From positions 1 through 18,579 of the forward strand of contig DASYML010000242.1 in assembly GCA_036009045.1 (NCBI GenBank): DNA of 18,579 nt. Reading direction: 5' to 3'. The DNA comes from DASYML01 sp036009045 (GTDB taxonomy: Bacteria > Acidobacteriota > Blastocatellia > Pyrinomonadales > Pyrinomonadaceae). The stretch's first letter is position 1. The number at the start of each line of letters is the position of its first letter. The translations under genes and the position numbers were made by a program. Shown here in pieces: positions 15,450 through 18,579 of the stretch. The notes below the pieces were generated by a model. That model had not been told where the DNA came from, searched no databases, and saw only the letters and a program-made list of their open reading frames with translations.

Positions 15450-16607
15450 GTGATCCCGGTTCCTTTGCTGGACCTGAAGGGACAGTATGCGGCGATTCGT
15501 GAAGAGGTGCGCGAGGCGCTGGATCGCGTCGTCGAATCGCAGAAATTTATTTTAGGTCCAGAAGTCGAAGCCCTAGAGGAAGAGGTCGCGGGTTATTCGC
15601 ATTGCAGGTATGGCGTAGGCGTCTCGTCCGGGACGGACGCGCTGCTGGTCGCGCTGATGGCGCTCGGCATCAAAGCGGGCGATGAGGTTATCACTCCGGC
15701 TTACAGCTTTTTTGCGACGGCGGGTTGCGTTGTGCGCCTCGGAGCAACGCCCGTCTTCGTAGATATTGACCCTGACACTTACAACATCTCGCCGGAGAAA
15801 TTCGAGGCGGCGATAACGCAGCGCACGCGCGCGTTGGTTCCCGTTCATCTCTACGGGCAGATGGCGGAAATGGACCAGGTAATGGATGTCGCGCGGCGTC
15901 ACAAGATACCCGTCATAGAAGACGCGGCGCAGGCGATTGGCGCGGAATACAAGGGGCGACGCGCAGGCTCCATCGGCGACATCGGCTGCTTCAGCTTTTT
16001 TCCCTCGAAGAATCTCGGAGGCTTCGGCGACGGCGGGATGGTCACGACAAATAACGCGGAGTTGGCGGAGCGCGTGCGCCTGTTGAGGAATCATGGAGAC
16101 AGGCCCAAGTATTATCACAAGGTGGTCGGCGGAAATTTCAGGCTGGACGCGATACAGGCCGCTGTCCTCCGCGTCAAACTCCGACACCTTGATGAATGGA
16201 TTGGCGCAAGACAGCGCCATGCCGCGAGCTACAAGAGACTGTTTATGGAGGCTGGCATTGTTGCGTCTGATATGAGAGAGGGAATCCGCCTGCCGGTAGA
16301 AGCGTCGGAACGGCGGCACACGTATAATTATTTCGTCATCGGCACCAGAGGACGCGACGCGTTGAGAGCCTTTCTGACAGAGCGCCAGATTGGGACAGAG
16401 ATTTATTACCCGGTCCCGCTGCACAGGCAGGAATGTTTTACGGAACTTGGCTACGGCGAGGGAGATTTCCCCGTCAGCGAGATGATGGCAGGGGAGACGC
16501 TGGCCCTGCCCATCTACCCGGAACTGACGCTACGACAGCAGGAATATGTCGTGCAAACTATCAAGGAATTTCTTTTATCATCAACGTCGAAAGAATTGGG
16601 CCAATAA
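15450..16607 (+). CDS. DegT/DnrJ/EryC1 family PLP-dependent sugar aminotransferase
   Basis: 385 residues from GTG 15450 (394 if GTG 15423 is used). All family hallmarks are visible: PLLDLKGQY at the N terminus, FILGPEVEALEEEVA, SSGTDAL (59-65) binding the PLP phosphate, D158 in EDAAQAIGAEY for the pyridine nitrogen, and SFFPSKNLGGFGDGG, whose K187 forms the Schiff base. VGGNFRLDAIQAAVL and IYYPVPLHRQECF complete the substrate site. The enzyme moves an amino group from glutamate to a keto-sugar nucleotide, yielding an amino sugar donor; the RLDAIQAAVL form is common among enzymes acting on UDP-3-keto or 4-keto sugars. The matching dehydratase or oxidase is not in this window, so the exact sugar is unknown. 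Isolated by repeat-bearing gaps on both sides, so probably its own transcription unit. Confidence 0.95.
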   Translation: MIPVPLLDLKGQYAAIREEVREALDRVVESQKFILGPEVEALEEEVAGYSHCRYGVGVSSGTDALLVALMALGIKAGDEVITPAYSFFATAGCVVRLGATPVFVDIDPDTYNISPEKFEAAITQRTRALVPVHLYGQMAEMDQVMDVARRHKIPVIEDAAQAIGAEYKGRRAGSIGDIGCFSFFPSKNLGGFGDGGMVTTNNAELAERVRLLRNHGDRPKYYHKVVGGNFRLDAIQAAVLRVKLRHLDEWIGARQRHAASYKRLFMEAGIVASDMREGIRLPVEASERRHTYNYFVIGTRGRDALRAFLTERQIGTEIYYPVPLHRQECFTELGYGEGDFPVSEMMAGETLALPIYPELTLRQQEYVVQTIKEFLLSSTSKELGQ

Positions 16608-16653
16608 AGTTGGTTAGTGGTTAAGTTAATCTTGAGCGAATATGAGAGAGGCG

Positions 16654-16737
16654 TTCACCACCGCAGACACAGAGGACACAGAGTCAGCACAGAGATAAGC
16701 ATTCAAGCCTCTGTGCGCTCTGGGCCTCTGTGGTGAA
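16654..16737. repeat. Imperfect inverted repeat, family D (CACAGAG-rich)
   Basis: Arm pairs 16654-16661/16730-16737 (8 of 8) and 16670-16683/16709-16722 (12 of 14) form an interrupted palindrome built from CACAGAGG / CCTCTGTG words. It occupies the 205-bp gap between the aminotransferase stop and the next glycosyltransferase. No T-run follows. Similar words are familiar to me as a common dispersed intergenic repeat, unverified here. Confidence 0.65.
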
Positions 16738-16812
16738 TCACAATGTCCCGGACACTCAGGATTAAATTGACCTGTCAACAAATTTTGCTGGCGATTTTTC
16801 AAAGGATTTTTT

Positions 16813-17649
16813 ATGAGTATGCGGTCTGAGCTTGATATTACGCCGCTCATCCTGACCTATAACGAAGAGCCGAATATTGAGCGGACTTTGAATGCGCTCC
16901 GTTGGGCCAAGAGGGTCGTCGTGCTGGATTCCGGCTCGAACGATAAGACGGAGCAAATCGCGCACGGCTACGATAACGTGGTGTGGCGGACGAGGGCCTT
17001 TGATAATCACAAAACGCAGTGGGAATACGGGATTCATGAGACGGGCATCGAGACCGAATACATACTCTCACTGGATGCTGATTATGAAGTCCCCGCGCGA
17101 TTTGTCGAAGAATTGGACCGGGAATTCATGCCCGGAAAATGGGCCGGGGGGCTGGTCTCTTTCACCTACAGCTTTTACGGGCATCCTCTTTCGGGTTCCG
17201 TTTACCCGGCGCAGTTCAGGGTCTTTAAAAGAAGCGCTGTCGAGGTCGCGCAGTTGGGCCATACGCAGGTCTTTTCGGTTAATGGTCCAATATATAATTT
17301 CCGCACTCGCCTGATTCACGATGATCGAAAGCCGCTCGAACGCTGGGTCTCATCCCAACTGGCTTACCAGGTGCTCAACGAAGAGATACTGGCGAACGGA
17401 GGCACGCGCTGGCGCGATCACTTACGTCGTTTCGCCATCATGCCGCCGGTCATGGCGTTGCTGGCGTACCTGCGCGCGGGCGGTCCATTTCGCGGAGCGG
17501 CAGCCGCGCGCTATGCCTACGAGCGCGCCGTCTGCGAGAGCCTGCTGGCAATCAGGATTTTGAACGCGCGTTTGAGGGACGACTCCGAACACAAAGAATT
17601 GGACCAGATTCCAGAGTCGCCGGTGATCAGGGGACGCGCGCATGAATAA
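16813..17649 (+). CDS. Glycosyltransferase family 2, WaaE/KdtX-like
   Basis: 278 residues, with a good ribosome site AAAGGA (16801-16806) six bases before the ATG. The GT-A domain shows TPLILTYNEEPNIERTL (10-26), VVVLDSGSNDKTEQIA (35-50) and the metal-binding LSLDADYE (85-92). FRVFKRSAV and WVSSQLAYQVL in the second half are typical of the WaaE-like subgroup, whose best-known member adds glucose to the lipopolysaccharide core; here the substrate is unknown. The C-terminal part (about 195-245) has a basic and then hydrophobic stretch, FAIMPPVMALLAYL, which may be a membrane-contact helix. The stop overlaps the next gene's start by eight bases, so the two are likely co-translated. The upstream gap holds a repeat, indicating a separate transcription unit. 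Confidence 0.92.
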   Translation: MSMRSELDITPLILTYNEEPNIERTLNALRWAKRVVVLDSGSNDKTEQIAHGYDNVVWRTRAFDNHKTQWEYGIHETGIETEYILSLDADYEVPARFVEELDREFMPGKWAGGLVSFTYSFYGHPLSGSVYPAQFRVFKRSAVEVAQLGHTQVFSVNGPIYNFRTRLIHDDRKPLERWVSSQLAYQVLNEEILANGGTRWRDHLRRFAIMPPVMALLAYLRAGGPFRGAAAARYAYERAVCESLLAIRILNARLRDDSEHKELDQIPESPVIRGRAHE

Positions 17650-18487
17650 GTCTTTGAATCAATTGCTGCGTCCTCTGGTCCCGAATATCAGGTTGCGTAT
17701 TTCGCACGCGGAGCCGGGCGTCGCGCTGCAAGTCAGGCTGCGCCAGCATCTGGGACTCGTCACGCGCGGCGCGAAGGCTTACGAATCGGCGTATGTTAAA
17801 GCTCTACGCAGTTGCATCATTCCCGGCGATACGGTCTTTGACGTGGGGGCCAACATAGGTTTCTACTCAGTGCTCTTTTCGCGCTGGGTTGGCCCAGGGG
17901 GGAAGGTTATCTGCTTCGAGCCTGACCCGGATAATATCTTACTGCTCAAGCGTAATCTGGAATTGAACAACTGCGCGAACGCGACCGTCCGAGAAGTGGC
18001 GATGGGGAGAGCGCAGGAGGTCTCCGTCTTCAGCCGCGACCCAACGACGGGCGCGACGGGCCATCTTGGCAAAGGGCCGACCTACGGCGAGACGCTCTTC
18101 GGCGCGGGCAAAGAATTTCTGATGCCGGTCAAGACCGAGACGCTCGATGCGGAGGCGCTCGCGTTACAGCCGCCGGATGTCGTCAAGCTGGATATAGAAG
18201 GCGGCGAGTACGAAGTCCTCTGCGGCGGCAGTCGCGTCTTGAGAGAAGAGCGCCCGCTCGTCATCTCTGAATTGAGCGCGTGGGCGGACGACGGCGCTTA
18301 CGGCAAGACTCGCGCAGAGCTTGCGATAGAACTTTTCAAGGACCTCAATTATTTAATACTGGACCTGGATTCGGGCGATGAAGTTAACGCGGGCGGCGCG
18401 AGAGCCTGGATGGTCATGTGTATCCCGCGCGAGCGTTTACAGGAAGAACGCTGTAAAAAGTTCGCAGGGAAGATGAAGGATTCTTAA
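17642..18487 (+). CDS. FkbM family SAM-dependent methyltransferase (copy 3)
   Basis: 281 residues, the most canonical of the three FkbM proteins: VFDVGANIGFYS (65-76), CFEPDPDN (91-98) and the signature VKLDIEGGE (181-189). It overlaps the end of the GT2 gene by eight bases (ATG at 17642, previous TAA at 17647-17649). Expected reaction: transfer of a methyl group from SAM to a sugar hydroxyl of the glycan, possibly of the residue added by its partner glycosyltransferase; the pairing is inferred from overlap only. The N-terminal 60 residues are unlike those of the other two copies. It is followed by a copy of the family B repeat that reaches the window edge. Confidence 0.92.
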   Translation: MNKSLNQLLRPLVPNIRLRISHAEPGVALQVRLRQHLGLVTRGAKAYESAYVKALRSCIIPGDTVFDVGANIGFYSVLFSRWVGPGGKVICFEPDPDNILLLKRNLELNNCANATVREVAMGRAQEVSVFSRDPTTGATGHLGKGPTYGETLFGAGKEFLMPVKTETLDAEALALQPPDVVKLDIEGGEYEVLCGGSRVLREERPLVISELSAWADDGAYGKTRAELAIELFKDLNYLILDLDSGDEVNAGGARAWMVMCIPRERLQEERCKKFAGKMKDS

Positions 18488-18529
18488 AGCTAGTTGCAGC
18501 AGCAAGAGAGGACGTGCGATGAGGCAGTC

Positions 18530-18579
18530 AGTATCGCCTGCTTAAGCCGGGCGGGTCTTCAAGGTTGAGGACCCGCCCG
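18530..18579. repeat. Palindromic repeat family B, copy 3 (cut by window edge)
   Basis: The 28-mer at 18530-18557 matches copies 1 and 2 at 25 of 28 positions. Positions 18548-18557 pair perfectly with 18570-18579, around the loop TTCAAGGTTGAG; the rest of the right arm lies beyond the window. Confidence 0.8.

Noticed and set aside
15573..16424. 283-codon open frame on the minus strand opposite the aminotransferase gene
   Set aside because: The + strand frame has every hallmark of a DegT enzyme. The antisense translation is Arg/Ala-rich with no recognisable motif, as expected of a shadow frame in a G+C-rich gene.
16767..16795. Promoter before the WaaE-like gene (TTGACC at 16767)
   Set aside because: The -35-like box is good, but no acceptable -10 box lies 16 to 18 bases downstream.
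803..18557. CRISPR-like array, because the 28-bp repeat occurs three times
   Set aside because: The copies are about 8-10 kb apart, sit between genes, and form long palindromes with their own partner arms; there are no regular spacers or cas genes.

Overview
The window is a stretch of a bacterial cell-surface polysaccharide (exopolysaccharide or O-antigen type) biosynthesis locus. It carries 15 complete genes and one gene cut by the left edge, nearly all on the + strand: eight glycosyltransferases, three FkbM-family methyltransferases, two further class I SAM methyltransferases, one multi-membrane-span polysaccharide polymerase (Wzy-like), one AsnB-like glutamine amidotransferase and one DegT-family PLP sugar aminotransferase. 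I see no rRNA, tRNA, CRISPR array, phage gene or transposase. The moderately high G+C, the Wzy-type logic and the many palindromic intergenic repeats suggest an environmental Gram-negative-type bacterium. The repeats remind me of Acidobacteriota (Blastocatellia-like) genomes, but that is a low-confidence impression that I could not test.

Layout: the end of a GT4 glycosyltransferase (to 521); a 411-bp gap holding two palindromic repeat elements; a long + strand run from 933 to 10871 (GT2, FkbM, GT4, GT4-like, FkbM, GT4, polymerase, SAM methyltransferase, GT4) with several overlapping start/stop codons; a gap with a perfect 31-bp inverted repeat; asnB-like plus GT4 (11031-14152); a convergent minus-strand methyltransferase (14108-15100); a divergent gap with another inverted repeat; the DegT aminotransferase (about 15450-16607); a gap with a fourth inverted repeat; a WaaE-like GT2 overlapping a third FkbM gene (16813-18487); and a further copy of the 28-bp repeat running off the right edge.

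How the genes fit together (inference): the glycosyltransferases would assemble an oligosaccharide unit on a lipid carrier, the DegT enzyme would supply an amino sugar, the AsnB-like enzyme would amidate an acidic residue (or make asparagine), the five methyltransferases would cap hydroxyls or otherwise methylate sugars, and the polymerase would link the units. An initiating phosphoglycosyltransferase, a Wzx flippase, an export/chain-length module and nucleotide-sugar dehydratases are absent here and would have to lie outside.

I see no defence system or obviously new enzyme class. The most unusual material is non-coding: every gap longer than about 150 bp holds a large palindromic repeat, and two repeat families with different stems share the same loop sequence.
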